DNA of 64,000 nucleotides from JAADFF01 sp013153035. Its GTDB lineage: Bacteria; Coprothermobacterota; Coprothermobacteria; Coprothermobacterales; JAADFF01. Positions 8,161-16,970 of this stretch are shown here, in pieces. The first letter of the stretch is position 1. Every line of letters begins with the position of its first letter. The DNA lies in the NCBI GenBank assembly GCA_026184435.1, contig CP046447.1. The stretch is one strand, 5' to 3'. Below the pieces are notes generated by a model. That model was not told the DNA's origin and searched no databases. It saw only the letters and a program-made list of their open reading frames with translations. The position numbers and the translations under genes are program-made.

Positions 8161-10605
8161 CTATCTCTCTATGGTAACCTTCCGCTCTGCTCCATCCCAA
8201 CCTACTTTCCCTTCAAATATTTCACTGATGAATCTCACCGGCACATATGTCCTGTTTTCATAGATAAACGGTATCCCCATGTCTTGCCCTTTGTAGTTCC
8301 TCATGTCTACCACGTATGTCCCTTTCCTATCCTTTACCTCAACCTTCGGATTTCCCATATACACCGTGTATCTCCCTCTCTTGCTAGGCTTTACCTTCGG
8401 CATATTGATAATTACTGTCCGATTCCCTCTACTTACACTCCCTTTTACCGTTATCGTCCTTGCACTTCCATCCCACTTCACCTGAAAACTCAGACCTTCC
8501 AATATGAACCTCAGTGGCACCACAGTGCGAGATGCTACGGGATCTATAAACGGTGCTGCATCCATGGCCTTGTCTTCACCATTCAGTTTGTAAGCCCTCT
8601 TACCTATCCACATCTCTATGTAGTCGTAGAGCTCAATGTTATACGTTTGCCAAGCAGTGCATATCCCTTCAGAACACAAACGCACCTTTATCGTATGCCG
8701 TCCTCTACCTTTCATATTTATAGTTACTGTATTATCACCAACCCTAGCTCTCATCTTATAAACCATGTTTCCCTCTTGGACTTCTAAAGTACCCGTCACA
8801 GCAACCTTAACATTGAAAGAAAATGTTCGTTTATATGTTCTCGAATCCATAGTTACAATAGGAAGCGGTACTTCCTTTGTTCTCTGAATCTGAAGTGTAT
8901 TACTTGATAGGGCAACCGTAGGGCTTAATCCAGATTGCATATATTCTTTGACATATATAAGATATTTTCCTGGTGTGGGAAGCTCAACATTAAAATACCT
9001 TACATCATTCTTCGATAGACGATAAGTTGTAAATTGCCTTGGTTGTTCTCCTTCCTTTTTAACAAAAATCGATAGTGTTCGCTTCACATATTTATTCTGT
9101 GATGATACTTTGACTTTAATATACCTACTCTTACCATCATAAGATATGGAGGAAAGAACAGGAGCCTTTGGTTGTATATAATCGAAGCATACCTGCTGTA
9201 TATCAATTTTACGCCACTCAGTTCTACCACCGCTCGTATATCCATTCATTCTTACATAGAAATAGGTCTTAAAGTGGTTTTCTCCTTTTTTAGGTAATGT
9301 AATAGCAAGGGTCTTATAACCCTTATTCTTCAGTATGCGATGATACAACTCGATTCCCCTTTCTTTGCTATAGACGATTAAATCCCCGTATAAGGTGTCA
9401 TTGATACCTAAGAAAATATCGGATGAAAATGTAATATCACATCCTGACGGATTTTTCTGATAGGCGGAATCTTTGTAGGCCTTCAGGGTGATGGATGGTA
9501 AAGAATCATAAAAACGGAAAATCATACCGGAATATCCAGTCCTATTCGTAGGCAAGAAAAATCCTCCTGGAACGATATATCCGTTTTCAGGAGAAGAATA
9601 ATCCCCTATAGTGAAAGTATGACTTATTGAATACCATCTTCTAACTTTTGCATCCTTTATAGAGAAAACATATGTGCGGTTATCGCCTTTTACAACTGCA
9701 ATAGCCCTATCTCCGATAAATGTCATCCCAACAATGCGAGGTACTCCATCAATTCTGAAGAAACCTAAAAAAGTCTGCTGCTTTCGGACAAGGTCAACAA
9801 GATACATATATACATAAGGAACCCTTGCCAGCACAACATACGCTTTATTGCCTTTGACCTCCAAATCTCCAGCATATATTCCGGGCAAGTTAGAAGTATA
9901 TATTTGCTGAGAGAAAGTGTATGTAGAAGCATTACCTGAATACAGTTTCCAATTACTGGAAGAATCTATACCAAGAGCATATATCTTTGTTGCAATAGCC
10001 CCTTCACTATCAATAGCTTTCAAATAAGAAAAATAGTGCCTCGTCTCCCTTACTATACCGGTAGAAAGATTTACAGTAAATTGAATAGAAACAGCATTTA
10101 TAGATTTGTCTTGCCACATAACCGCTACATTGACTTTATCTACAACAACTTTTGGGGGAGACACAGAAACAAGTCTACCAACCGGAACAACATCTATTCT
10201 ATCAATGGTTTTAGTACTATTCAGGGCAAAGCTAGTATAGCTAATTGTCTGAAATGTTTCTTTGTCAATAATAGAAGCTCTCAAATACCACTTGTTATAA
10301 CCCTTGAGAACCGAAATAAGCCACAAGTATTTATCGTTAACAGATAAAATTCTATAAAGCTGATAGTTTGAAGAAACATGCATTGATTTAACCAATCGAT
10401 TATTCTCTATTTGTTGTAAATTTCCATCGGACGAAAGAATATAAAATGTATTGCCATCCTTGATGACATCGACAACAAGTTTTGAAGTGTAAATAGTATC
10501 TACAAAAATATTGACAATTTGTTCATAAACCGCATCGGCTATGGGTGTTAGAAAAATAGCTCCAATAACAAAACCTATAATAACAACTATAAACCACCTT
10601 TTCAT
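8161..10605 (-). CDS. Secreted stalk-domain protein, paralogue 2 of 3
   Basis: 814 residues, same architecture as its neighbours: N-terminal signal anchor, a long beta-rich region, Fn3-like segments, and a C-terminal split stalk domain (VPLRFILEGLSFQVKWDG, then VPVRFISEIFEGKVGWDG). I chose ATG at 10605 because GGGGGTG lies six bases before it, exactly as in paralogues 1 and 3; the ATG at 10620 overlaps that site. About the last 50 codons and the terminator are identical at the DNA level to those of paralogue 3, while the N-terminal regions are strongly diverged. Surface location is likely; the ligand or role is unknown. Confidence 0.82.
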   Translation of the reverse strand: MKRWFIVVIIGFVIGAIFLTPIADAVYEQIVNIFVDTIYTSKLVVDVIKDGNTFYILSSDGNLQQIENNRLVKSMHVSSNYQLYRILSVNDKYLWLISVLKGYNKWYLRASIIDKETFQTISYTSFALNSTKTIDRIDVVPVGRLVSVSPPKVVVDKVNVAVMWQDKSINAVSIQFTVNLSTGIVRETRHYFSYLKAIDSEGAIATKIYALGIDSSSNWKLYSGNASTYTFSQQIYTSNLPGIYAGDLEVKGNKAYVVLARVPYVYMYLVDLVRKQQTFLGFFRIDGVPRIVGMTFIGDRAIAVVKGDNRTYVFSIKDAKVRRWYSISHTFTIGDYSSPENGYIVPGGFFLPTNRTGYSGMIFRFYDSLPSITLKAYKDSAYQKNPSGCDITFSSDIFLGINDTLYGDLIVYSKERGIELYHRILKNKGYKTLAITLPKKGENHFKTYFYVRMNGYTSGGRTEWRKIDIQQVCFDYIQPKAPVLSSISYDGKSRYIKVKVSSQNKYVKRTLSIFVKKEGEQPRQFTTYRLSKNDVRYFNVELPTPGKYLIYVKEYMQSGLSPTVALSSNTLQIQRTKEVPLPIVTMDSRTYKRTFSFNVKVAVTGTLEVQEGNMVYKMRARVGDNTVTINMKGRGRHTIKVRLCSEGICTAWQTYNIELYDYIEMWIGKRAYKLNGEDKAMDAAPFIDPVASRTVVPLRFILEGLSFQVKWDGSARTITVKGSVSRGNRTVIINMPKVKPSKRGRYTVYMGNPKVEVKDRKGTYVVDMRNYKGQDMGIPFIYENRTYVPVRFISEIFEGKVGWDGAERKVTIER

Positions 10606-10643
10606 TGAGAACACCCCCATGTAAATACAAAAATTTAGAACTT

Positions 10644-10682
10644 TCCCCCGGTGGTTAAAGGAGAGGTTCTATAATTATTATA
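10644..10682 (-). promoter_or_regulatory. Conserved promoter/leader element of stalk gene 2
   Basis: On the minus strand a TATAAT box is followed by AGAACCTCTCCTTTAACC and then CACCGGGGG. The element is shared in order and spacing with stalk gene 3 and more loosely with gene 1. No convincing -35 hexamer is seen, which hints at an activator or a non-standard sigma factor. Confidence 0.5.
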
Positions 10683-10768
10683 CAACGGAAACAAAATGTT
10701 TTTCTAATAAGATGATTTACATTGAAGTTAATAAACTAAATAATATTAGCCTTACGACAATACCAAAA

Positions 10769-10788
10769 GGAGGGCATAGTAGCCCTCC
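10769..10788 (-). terminator. Terminator of stalk gene 3
   Basis: 7-bp stem (GGAGGGC with GCCCTCC) and a 6-base loop, followed on the minus strand by TTTTGG. Near-identical to the terminator at 8131-8152. Confidence 0.8.
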
Positions 10789-10797
10789 CTTTAGATC

Positions 10798-13281
10798 CTA
10801 TCTCTCTATGGTAACCTTCCGCTCTGCTCCATCCCAACCTACTTTCCCTTCAAATATTTCACTGATGAATCTCACCGGCACATATGTCCTGTTTTCATAG
10901 ATAAACGGTATCCCCATGTCTTGCCCTTTGTAGTTCCTCATGTCTATCGTATGTGTTCCCCCACTATCTTTTACAACAACTTTAGGACTACCCATATATA
11001 CTGTATATCTACCCCTCTTTGTGGGCTTTGCAATAGGCATACTAATAACAACAGACCGCTTATCACTACTGACACTGCCATCTACTGTTATTGTGCGAGC
11101 CTTCCCATCCCACTTTACCTGAAAGCTCAGACCTTCCAATATAAACCTCAGTGGCACCACAGTGCGAGATGCTACGGGATCTATAAACGGTGCTGCATCC
11201 ATGGTCTTACTTTCACCATTCAGTTTGTAAGCCCTCTTACCTATCCACATCTCTATGTAGTCGTAGAGCTCTACCTCATAGGTTTTCCAGTCGCTACAAA
11301 CTGAAGATACACAGTACTTCATCTGCACACTGTGCTTGCCCCTTTCATTTAGCGGAATGGTAAAGCTGTTACTTCCCACTTCTACGGCAAATTTATAGTC
11401 CGATGTTCCTTCCTTGACATAAAGTGTGCCTGCCTTATCGGCATAAACCCCAAAGACATACTGGCGACTAAAGTCTCTGTCTTTCCAGCTGATATTGGGA
11501 AAATATGCCTCCGTAGGACTATTTTTTATACCTATCTTCTCAGTGCCACTTCTTAGGATTGTGCTATCTGGTCCCGATACTATAGTTTCTTTGGCCACAA
11601 AGGCATATGTACCTGTAGACTGAGGTGTCACTTTGGCAGTATAGAAGCCCTTTCCCTTTATGTTCTCAGTGTATACCTCACTGGTAGAGCCGTCGGGCTT
11701 TGTCATGTATATCTTCAAAACGCCATGTGTGTCGTTATATGTGGTCACGCCAACCCATATGTCTTTGCCATCTTGTTTGACACTTATCATAGGTTTTTTC
11801 AGTTCAACATAGTGAAAACATGTATCAATATCCTTTGTTGACACAAACGATGCTCCATTCTCATAAGCATTGTCTCTTAGCAAACTATAATAACCTATTA
11901 GCTCGGCGCTGGTCTCTGCATAAAGCCGGGAAACTCCATGCTCTTTTAAATCGTAAAACAGTGGAATATGCTCGCCACTTTGTGTTAGATAAACATATTG
12001 ACCTTCAGGACCTGTCTTCTTTGGCATAATGCGAACACGGGCATAAAGGTTATCAAGAACAGTAAACGACAAATGCCCTGTAAGGGTATAAATGCAACCA
12101 TCGGCAGACTTCTGATACTTGTCTTTGTCTACAAGTGATACCTTGGCATCAGGCATATAGTCAAATACCTGCCATACCATTCCTGTATATCTCTCATTAT
12201 TCAGGGGCAAGAAAAAGCCACCCTTGACACTATAGCCATTGTCAATAACCGTAGTATAGCCATCAATACGGTAGGCATTATTGGTATCATCTGACACCAG
12301 GAGATCTGACCTACCCTCTTGCCAAATAGCCACATATGTATCTGAGTCAACTTTGAATATAGCAGCAGATCTATCATCAAAAGCCTTGATATCCAGTAAT
12401 TTTATAGGTCCCCACAGCGTGGAAGCAACATTATACAGTATCTTTCCTGCACCTACATCTACAACAAGGTATAGAATCTTTCTTGTCTTTTTAGGGTCCG
12501 TGCCATTGACACCGATAATATATGCTTTACCATCTTTTACGTCAATGAGAGCACTATCAAGTTCACTAAAGGGTAACTCTGTCTTATTCCCACTAAACAC
12601 TAAACTTCCCATTGTAGTCTTTGCCAGATACCACTTATCACCTGACTTGATAATTCCATATACCTCGTTTGTCAGCTCAGATGGAGAGGCTATAGCCCAT
12701 ATATTGTCTTCCTTGTCAACCTCCCACTCTATCTTGCCTGTATTTAAGTTGGCATGAAGCTGGACAATATCTGACTTGTCTAAAGTGTGAAGAAGTGCAA
12801 CGACAATCCTATCAGTATCGTATCTTACAGGTGACATGGAAACCATCCTACCCTTGGCAATAACATCAACATCCACCACAACAGCGCTCATATATATGCT
12901 CTGCTCATCGTATACATGCAGGTCTTTGGCATCAAGCAACAATGCATTCACGATGGTGCCCGATGTAAAACGGCTTCGTGTCGTTATTAGCCACAGATAT
13001 TTATCATTGATAGGAATAACACGAACAGGAGAGTAACCATCACCTAGTTTATACGTTTTCTGCAATCTGCCCTTCTGGCAGTAGTAAAGGATATCTTTGC
13101 CATTTATGAGATATGTAGCATCACCTAATTTAGCCACATCACTAATATTTCGTAGTCCACAAATATCTGTTACGACTGTGCTGATGGTATAAGGATTTTC
13201 CCTACTCCATGCCAACGGAATAGACATAAAAACAACACTCAATATCAAGAATAACACTATGAAATAACCCCACCTTCTCAT
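10798..13281 (-). CDS. Secreted stalk-domain protein, paralogue 3 of 3
   Basis: 827 residues. Signal peptide (about 1-26), a propeller-like N-terminal region, a segment with Ig-like strands around residues 520-600, then the split stalk domain (VPLRFILEGLSFQVKWDG, then VPVRFISEIFEGKVGWDG). GGGGGTG precedes the ATG. It is the most upstream gene of the tandem trio and shares its 3' end with paralogue 2 at the nucleotide level. The repeated SWGP/IDNGYSVKGGFFLPLN-type motifs in the middle occur in paralogue 2 as IPGGFFLPTN and in paralogue 1 as NGIFIPLG, so the whole length is homologous, not just the stalk domain. Confidence 0.82.
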   Translation of the reverse strand: MRRWGYFIVLFLILSVVFMSIPLAWSRENPYTISTVVTDICGLRNISDVAKLGDATYLINGKDILYYCQKGRLQKTYKLGDGYSPVRVIPINDKYLWLITTRSRFTSGTIVNALLLDAKDLHVYDEQSIYMSAVVVDVDVIAKGRMVSMSPVRYDTDRIVVALLHTLDKSDIVQLHANLNTGKIEWEVDKEDNIWAIASPSELTNEVYGIIKSGDKWYLAKTTMGSLVFSGNKTELPFSELDSALIDVKDGKAYIIGVNGTDPKKTRKILYLVVDVGAGKILYNVASTLWGPIKLLDIKAFDDRSAAIFKVDSDTYVAIWQEGRSDLLVSDDTNNAYRIDGYTTVIDNGYSVKGGFFLPLNNERYTGMVWQVFDYMPDAKVSLVDKDKYQKSADGCIYTLTGHLSFTVLDNLYARVRIMPKKTGPEGQYVYLTQSGEHIPLFYDLKEHGVSRLYAETSAELIGYYSLLRDNAYENGASFVSTKDIDTCFHYVELKKPMISVKQDGKDIWVGVTTYNDTHGVLKIYMTKPDGSTSEVYTENIKGKGFYTAKVTPQSTGTYAFVAKETIVSGPDSTILRSGTEKIGIKNSPTEAYFPNISWKDRDFSRQYVFGVYADKAGTLYVKEGTSDYKFAVEVGSNSFTIPLNERGKHSVQMKYCVSSVCSDWKTYEVELYDYIEMWIGKRAYKLNGESKTMDAAPFIDPVASRTVVPLRFILEGLSFQVKWDGKARTITVDGSVSSDKRSVVISMPIAKPTKRGRYTVYMGSPKVVVKDSGGTHTIDMRNYKGQDMGIPFIYENRTYVPVRFISEIFEGKVGWDGAERKVTIER

Positions 13282-13315
13282 TGTAGAACACCCCCATATA
13301 TAAATTAAGGCCTTG

Positions 13316-13353
13316 TCCTCGGTGGAAAAAGGAGAGGTCTTACTATTAGTATA
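13316..13353 (-). promoter_or_regulatory. Conserved promoter/leader element of stalk gene 3
   Basis: TATACT box on the minus strand, then AGACCTCTCCTTTTTCC and CACCGAGGA; aligns base for base over much of its length with the element at 10644-10682. It lies about 35 bases upstream of the GGGGGTG ribosome site. Confidence 0.5.
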
Positions 13354-13468
13354 CGACCATTAAGAAAAATTGTTTAATAAAAAGAAGCAATATCTCCATA
13401 AAACAAGAAAATATAGCAGGAAAATCCCCACTACATCAGACAAACCCCATTTGGACAGAAATAAACTC

Positions 13469-14473
13469 TTATATACACCGAACCTTTTTCAAAATGACAT
13501 CAGGATCTACTGCCTTCCACACTTTGCCATCTCTTCCAACCATATCTTCAGATGCCAAAAGTGCATCGTATATAGCCTCCCAAACAACCTCAACAGATGC
13601 ATCAAGGAGTTTCTGAAAGAGCTTCGTATCGTCGGGTATAACCTTGATATCTATAGGTGCCTCTGCCTTACGGGGTATTCGGTGGGCTGTAGAAAAGGCA
13701 AGCACTATATCTCCACTGCCATGGGTAGCATAGCCACCAGCCTTAGCTATACCCAAGGCACCACGCCTAGCTATCCTCTTTAGCTGGCGGGCTGTTAGTG
13801 GGGCATCTGTAGCTATCACCACAATAATAGAACCAATCTCAGCCTGCCCCTCTACCACACCCAGTAGGTCTTCCTTCCTACCAAAGTTTGACACCACCAA
13901 AGCCCCCACAGTGTAGTCCTCTACAATACGGGAAGCACTACCAAGACCCCCTTTAAAACCAAATGTCACCATGCCAGTACCTGCACCAACATTGCCAAGC
14001 GAAAAATTTTCAGAGGCACCTTCTATGGCCAAGAACACCTCTTTCTCACCAAGAGGTCTATACTCTGCCTCGTTTACCCTACCATCGTTACACTCCATGA
14101 CAACGGGGTTGATACTCTTTGCATCAGGTACATGGCCCAGCACATAAGAGATAAGCCCATCCCACACCTTCCCAACATTCAGCGTAGAGGTGATAAGTAT
14201 GGGCGTTTCGATAAGCCCCAATTCCTCTACTTGAACAAGACCTGTAGATTTGCCATAGCCATTGAGAACAAACGAAGATGCCACAACACGATCATTGTAA
14301 ATACATCCCTCGTGGGGTAGTATCGCAGTTATACCTGTACGATACACATGAGGTGTATCACTTATCAGCGTACAGTTCCCCACCTTTACACCGGGGACAT
14401 CGGAAATAAGATTTCTCTTTCCCCTTGAAAACCTCCCTATATGTACTCCATAGTCCATAAGCCTTTTACGCAT
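13469..14473 (-). CDS. P1-family peptidase (DmpA/BapA type)
   Basis: 334 residues. P1 enzymes are N-terminal-nucleophile aminopeptidases that cleave themselves at a Gly/Asn-Ser bond. The expected site is visible as EIGSIIVVIATDAPL (G214-S215, numbered from my start). Other family motifs are SDVPGVKVGN near the N-terminus, NGYGKSTGL, GAGTGMVTFGFKGGLGSASR and VGALVVSNFG. ATG at 14473 is chosen because GAGGGGAGGGGTG lies just before it; the frame is open to 14503. No signal peptide, so cytoplasmic. It stands alone, divergent from the tRNA operon. Its exact peptide substrate (beta- or D-amino acid peptides in known members) cannot be inferred. Confidence 0.88.
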   Translation of the reverse strand: MRKRLMDYGVHIGRFSRGKRNLISDVPGVKVGNCTLISDTPHVYRTGITAILPHEGCIYNDRVVASSFVLNGYGKSTGLVQVEELGLIETPILITSTLNVGKVWDGLISYVLGHVPDAKSINPVVMECNDGRVNEAEYRPLGEKEVFLAIEGASENFSLGNVGAGTGMVTFGFKGGLGSASRIVEDYTVGALVVSNFGRKEDLLGVVEGQAEIGSIIVVIATDAPLTARQLKRIARRGALGIAKAGGYATHGSGDIVLAFSTAHRIPRKAEAPIDIKVIPDDTKLFQKLLDASVEVVWEAIYDALLASEDMVGRDGKVWKAVDPDVILKKVRCI

Positions 14474-14547
14474 ATGCACCCCTCCCCTCACTGGTAAACA
14501 CATTTATAGTATCCTACAATACAGGTGTGAAACAAAATAGGGAAGTC

Positions 14548-14576
14548 TTGACACTCACACATTTTATCGGTATAAT
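14548..14576 (+). promoter_or_regulatory. Consensus sigma-70 promoter of the tRNA operon
   Basis: TTGACA and TATAAT, both perfect, separated by 17 bases, 29 bases upstream of the tRNA-Leu gene. This is the best-matching housekeeping promoter seen in the window. Confidence 0.93.
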
Positions 14577-14604
14577 ACTTGTGCTAATGTAGGTCCGCCG
14601 AGGT

Positions 14605-14692
14605 GCGGAGGTGGCGGAATAGGAAGACGCGCTAGATTGAGGGTCTAGTGGCCATATCGGCCGTGCGGGTTCAAGTCCCGCCCTCCGCACCA
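14605..14692 (+). tRNA. tRNA-Leu (GAG)
   Basis: Acceptor stem GCGGAGG pairs with CCTCCGC; discriminator A and an encoded CCA follow. The anticodon loop TTGAGGG gives GAG. A long variable arm (GGCCATATCGGCC) and the GGGTTCAAGTCCC T arm fit a class II leucine tRNA. Confidence 0.96.
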
Positions 14693-14698
14693 CGAGGT

Positions 14699-14775
14699 GG
14701 GGACGTGGTGTAGGGGCCTAACACGCCGGCCTGTCAAGCCGGAGATCGCGGGTTCAAATCCCGTCGTCCCCGCCA
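14699..14775 (+). tRNA. tRNA-Asp (GTC)
   Basis: Acceptor GGGGACG pairs with CGTCCCC, discriminator G and encoded CCA. The anticodon stem CCGGC/GCCGG encloses CTGTCAA, anticodon GTC. Six bases after tRNA-Leu, so cotranscribed. Confidence 0.96.
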
Positions 14776-14789
14776 GTTTTTTAAACGGT

Positions 14790-14865
14790 GGCGAGGTAGC
14801 TCAGTTGGTAGAGCAGGGGACTGAAAATCCCCGTGTCGGCGGTTCGATTCCGTCCCTCGCCACCA
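14790..14865 (+). tRNA. tRNA-Phe (GAA)
   Basis: Acceptor GGCGAGG pairs with CCTCGCC, discriminator A and encoded CCA. The anticodon stem GGGGA/TCCCC encloses CTGAAAA, anticodon GAA. Last gene of the operon. Its 3' half has a decayed copy 86 bases downstream. Confidence 0.96.
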
Positions 14866-14907
14866 TTTTTTGTTTTGAAGAAAAACTATCAGTAGTCAGA
14901 GAGAAAA

Positions 14908-14951
14908 CTGAAAACTACCGTGTCGGCCGCTGTATCCGTCCCTCGCCACCA
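14908..14951 (+). repeat. Decayed copy of the tRNA-Phe 3' half
   Basis: 44 bases align with tRNA-Phe positions 14821-14865 from the anticodon loop through CCA. The last 19 bases (CCGTCCCTCGCCACCATT region) are nearly identical, but the T arm is altered (GGCCGCTGTATCC), so it cannot fold as a tRNA. Similarity continues for about 20 bases after CCA (TTTTGAAGAAA versus TTTTGAAAGAAAC). This is either an attachment-site remnant of an element integrated at tRNA-Phe or a decayed 86-base tandem duplication. Confidence 0.8.
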
Positions 14952-15030
14952 TTCTCATTTTGAAAGAAACTTTGATGGAAAAACTACCATTATTCTTTAT
15001 TGGCTGCTGCGTTCTTTCAGAGCCCATGTT

Positions 15031-15327
15031 TTATCTTAAGGACAGTTCTGCAAGTCCACGCCGGCTGTCTATATGTTTTCCACTACAGAGCTTTTTTGAA
15101 ATGTTCATTCTCTTAGAAAAATGATCGTATGCTATCACAGCCTACTTTCTTATCACCTTTCCATCCCAACCATGAAGTTTTACACCGTTAAAAATGTTCC
15201 TGTGGCTATTGAAAGAATATGAGGAAAAATTATTTACCCACCAAGGATATATAAACCCAAAGATTTTCCTCATCTCTAGCCCACAATCAACCATATAACC
15301 AGTAAATGCATCCTGCGAGCTACACAT
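15031..15327 (-). pseudogene. Possible remnant of a small gene beside the tRNA scar
   Basis: On the minus strand the frame is open for 98 codons apart from one TAG at 15142-15144. The conceptual product looks protein-like on both sides of the stop (FNGVKLHGWDGKVIRK, then AVIAYDHFSKRMNISKKL). There is no ribosome site at the first ATG and no recognised family. The remaining bases of this 510-base gap between tRNA-Phe and uridine kinase hold only the tRNA copy. Weak call. Confidence 0.25.
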
Positions 15328-15376
15328 ACCTTATGCTAAAATGAAAAATTAGAAATGCTACAAGGGGGAATGCATA

Positions 15377-15994
15377 ATGTTTATCATAGGTATAGGCGGG
15401 GGAACAGGCTCTGGTAAAACAACAGTTGCTAAGAAAATCGCAGAATATATCGGTGAGGATATATGTGGCATACTTCCCATGGACAACTATTATAGAGACA
15501 TGAGCCACATACCACTGGAAGAGAGAAGAAAATACAATTATGACCACCCAGACATGATCGAGCATACCCTTCTTCTTGAACATCTTAAACAGTTAAGAGA
15601 AGGCAAAACAATAAAACTGCCAGAATATGACTTTGCTACTTATACCAGAACTGGTAATTTCATCGAATTTCAACCATATCCTGTTGTTCTTGTAGAAGGC
15701 ATCTTCGCCCTTTACTATCCCGAACTGCGGGATATGTACGACCTTGCCGTATATGTCGATACAGAAAACGATGTGAGATTTATTAGAAGATTGGAAAGAG
15801 ATATCAAAGAGAGAGGACGCACATTAGACTCTGTGGTAAACCAGTATCTAAATACTGTGAAACCCATGCACGACGCCTATGTAGAACCCACCAAAAAATA
15901 CGCTGACATCATCATACCCAGAGGTGGTTTCAACGAGAAGGCTATCAGGGTTATTGTGGAGTATATATTTAGGAAAATGGGAGAAGAAAAATAA
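15377..15994 (+). CDS. udk: Uridine kinase
   Basis: 205 residues. Phosphorylates uridine and cytidine in pyrimidine salvage. The P-loop GGGTGSGKTT is at residues 7-16; the family motifs MDNYYRD, YNYDHPDMIE, LPEYDFATYTR and VVLVEGIFALYYPELRDMYD follow, with the lid-region RRLERDIKERGR. Length is typical of the family. GGGGG lies 8 bases before the ATG. Single-gene unit ending in a strong terminator. Confidence 0.95.
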   Translation: MFIIGIGGGTGSGKTTVAKKIAEYIGEDICGILPMDNYYRDMSHIPLEERRKYNYDHPDMIEHTLLLEHLKQLREGKTIKLPEYDFATYTRTGNFIEFQPYPVVLVEGIFALYYPELRDMYDLAVYVDTENDVRFIRRLERDIKERGRTLDSVVNQYLNTVKPMHDAYVEPTKKYADIIIPRGGFNEKAIRVIVEYIFRKMGEEK

Positions 15995-16018
15995 AAGGCG
16001 GCTCATAAGAGCCGCCTT
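15995..16018 (+). terminator. Terminator of udk
   Basis: 10-bp perfect stem (AAGGCGGCTC with GAGCCGCCTT) and ATAA loop, directly after the udk stop codon. Confidence 0.85.
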
Positions 16019-16158
16019 CCCTCTCATAGATTATTTTCAACACAGGTATTGTAAATCAATACATACAGAAAAACCAAATTAGTGCTTATTTTTTCTCTTG
16101 ACGCATTTAAGTTGATGTATTTTAATATAACAAAAACTAGCAAAAGGAGGGAATAAGC

Positions 16159-16566
16159 ATGTCTAAGATTAGAAGGAAGTTAGCTGTTCTAGGCGCTTTG
16201 CTAATAGCTGCTGGCCCATTCTTGCCAGTGTTTGTCGTCAAAGGAACTGGTAAGGATATTACAGGTAACCAGTATTGGCAGCAAGATGGGCTGTTCATTC
16301 TTATTATCGGTGGAGTGTTACTGCTCGTCACTCTTCTAATGTCCCATCGTATTGTAGTTCCTACATTGCAGATCTTGGGCAGTGTAGGAGTTGCTTATAT
16401 ATTGCAGACAGACATGCAGTCTGTGCCTAAGCAATTTGTAACGTTCGGCATAGGCTTTTTCTCCATTTCACTTGGCATCGTGTTAACTATTATAGCCGCT
16501 ATGCTCACGGTTATATTTGAGAAAAAACCGGCAACTTCTAAAACAAATAGAGAACAAGAGGAATAA
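16159..16566 (+). CDS. Small membrane protein, unknown
   Basis: 135 residues with about four hydrophobic segments (residues 8-30, 48-66, 70-88 and 97-122) and a short charged C-terminus (KTNREQEE). AAAGGAGGG lies eight bases before the ATG. No family recognised. It sits alone after udk and before a broken small gene. Confidence 0.72.
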   Translation: MSKIRRKLAVLGALLIAAGPFLPVFVVKGTGKDITGNQYWQQDGLFILIIGGVLLLVTLLMSHRIVVPTLQILGSVGVAYILQTDMQSVPKQFVTFGIGFFSISLGIVLTIIAAMLTVIFEKKPATSKTNREQEE

Positions 16567-16690
16567 TAACAAAAGCAAAACATTATCAAACATATATAGA
16601 GTGGAGGTATCCTCACTTTTTATAGTTAAGATTTTGGATTCTATAAAATACAAATTGTCACCATCATAAAGGAGGGAGTAGCATAAAAAT

Positions 16691-16921
16691 ATGAATAACC
16701 ATATTGTTAGTGGCCGTTGTTACCATACCTGTTATTGCTTACATTCCCTACTACCAGGACATGACATTACCAGCAAACTACTTGACATCTAGGGGTTTGG
16801 GGAAGCTAAAGAATGGTTGCTGACACATATATTTACACTCTTCATGGGTAGAAAATCCCTATGCATTCTCCCCATGCAGCCAACACAACGAGCGGTAAGC
16901 ATATCATTGGATGCTTTTTAA
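16691..16921 (+). pseudogene. Frameshifted small exported/membrane protein gene
   Basis: A strong AAAGGAGGG site precedes ATG at 16691, but the reading frame breaks after three codons. One frame then gives a signal-like stretch (ILLVAVVTIPVIAYIPYY) ending in TGA at 16821. Returning to the first frame near 16802 gives EAKEWLLTHIFTLFMGR and a stop at 16919-16921. The total span is 231 bases, a multiple of three, so two compensating frameshifts would restore a 76-residue protein. It fills most of the 429-base gap between the small membrane protein and the next gene. Confidence 0.45.
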
Positions 16922-16970
16922 TGGTAAGCTCTCAACAGCATATTGTCAGCAAAACATAATTAACTATAAA

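Noticed and set aside
8284..8787. 167-codon plus-strand frame opposite stalk gene 2 (also seen opposite gene 3)
   Set aside because: Its conservation merely mirrors the shared 3' blocks of the two stalk genes; Cys/His/Tyr-rich shadow translation.
14697..14963. 88-codon frame across the tRNA genes
   Set aside because: It is translation through tRNA-Asp and tRNA-Phe.
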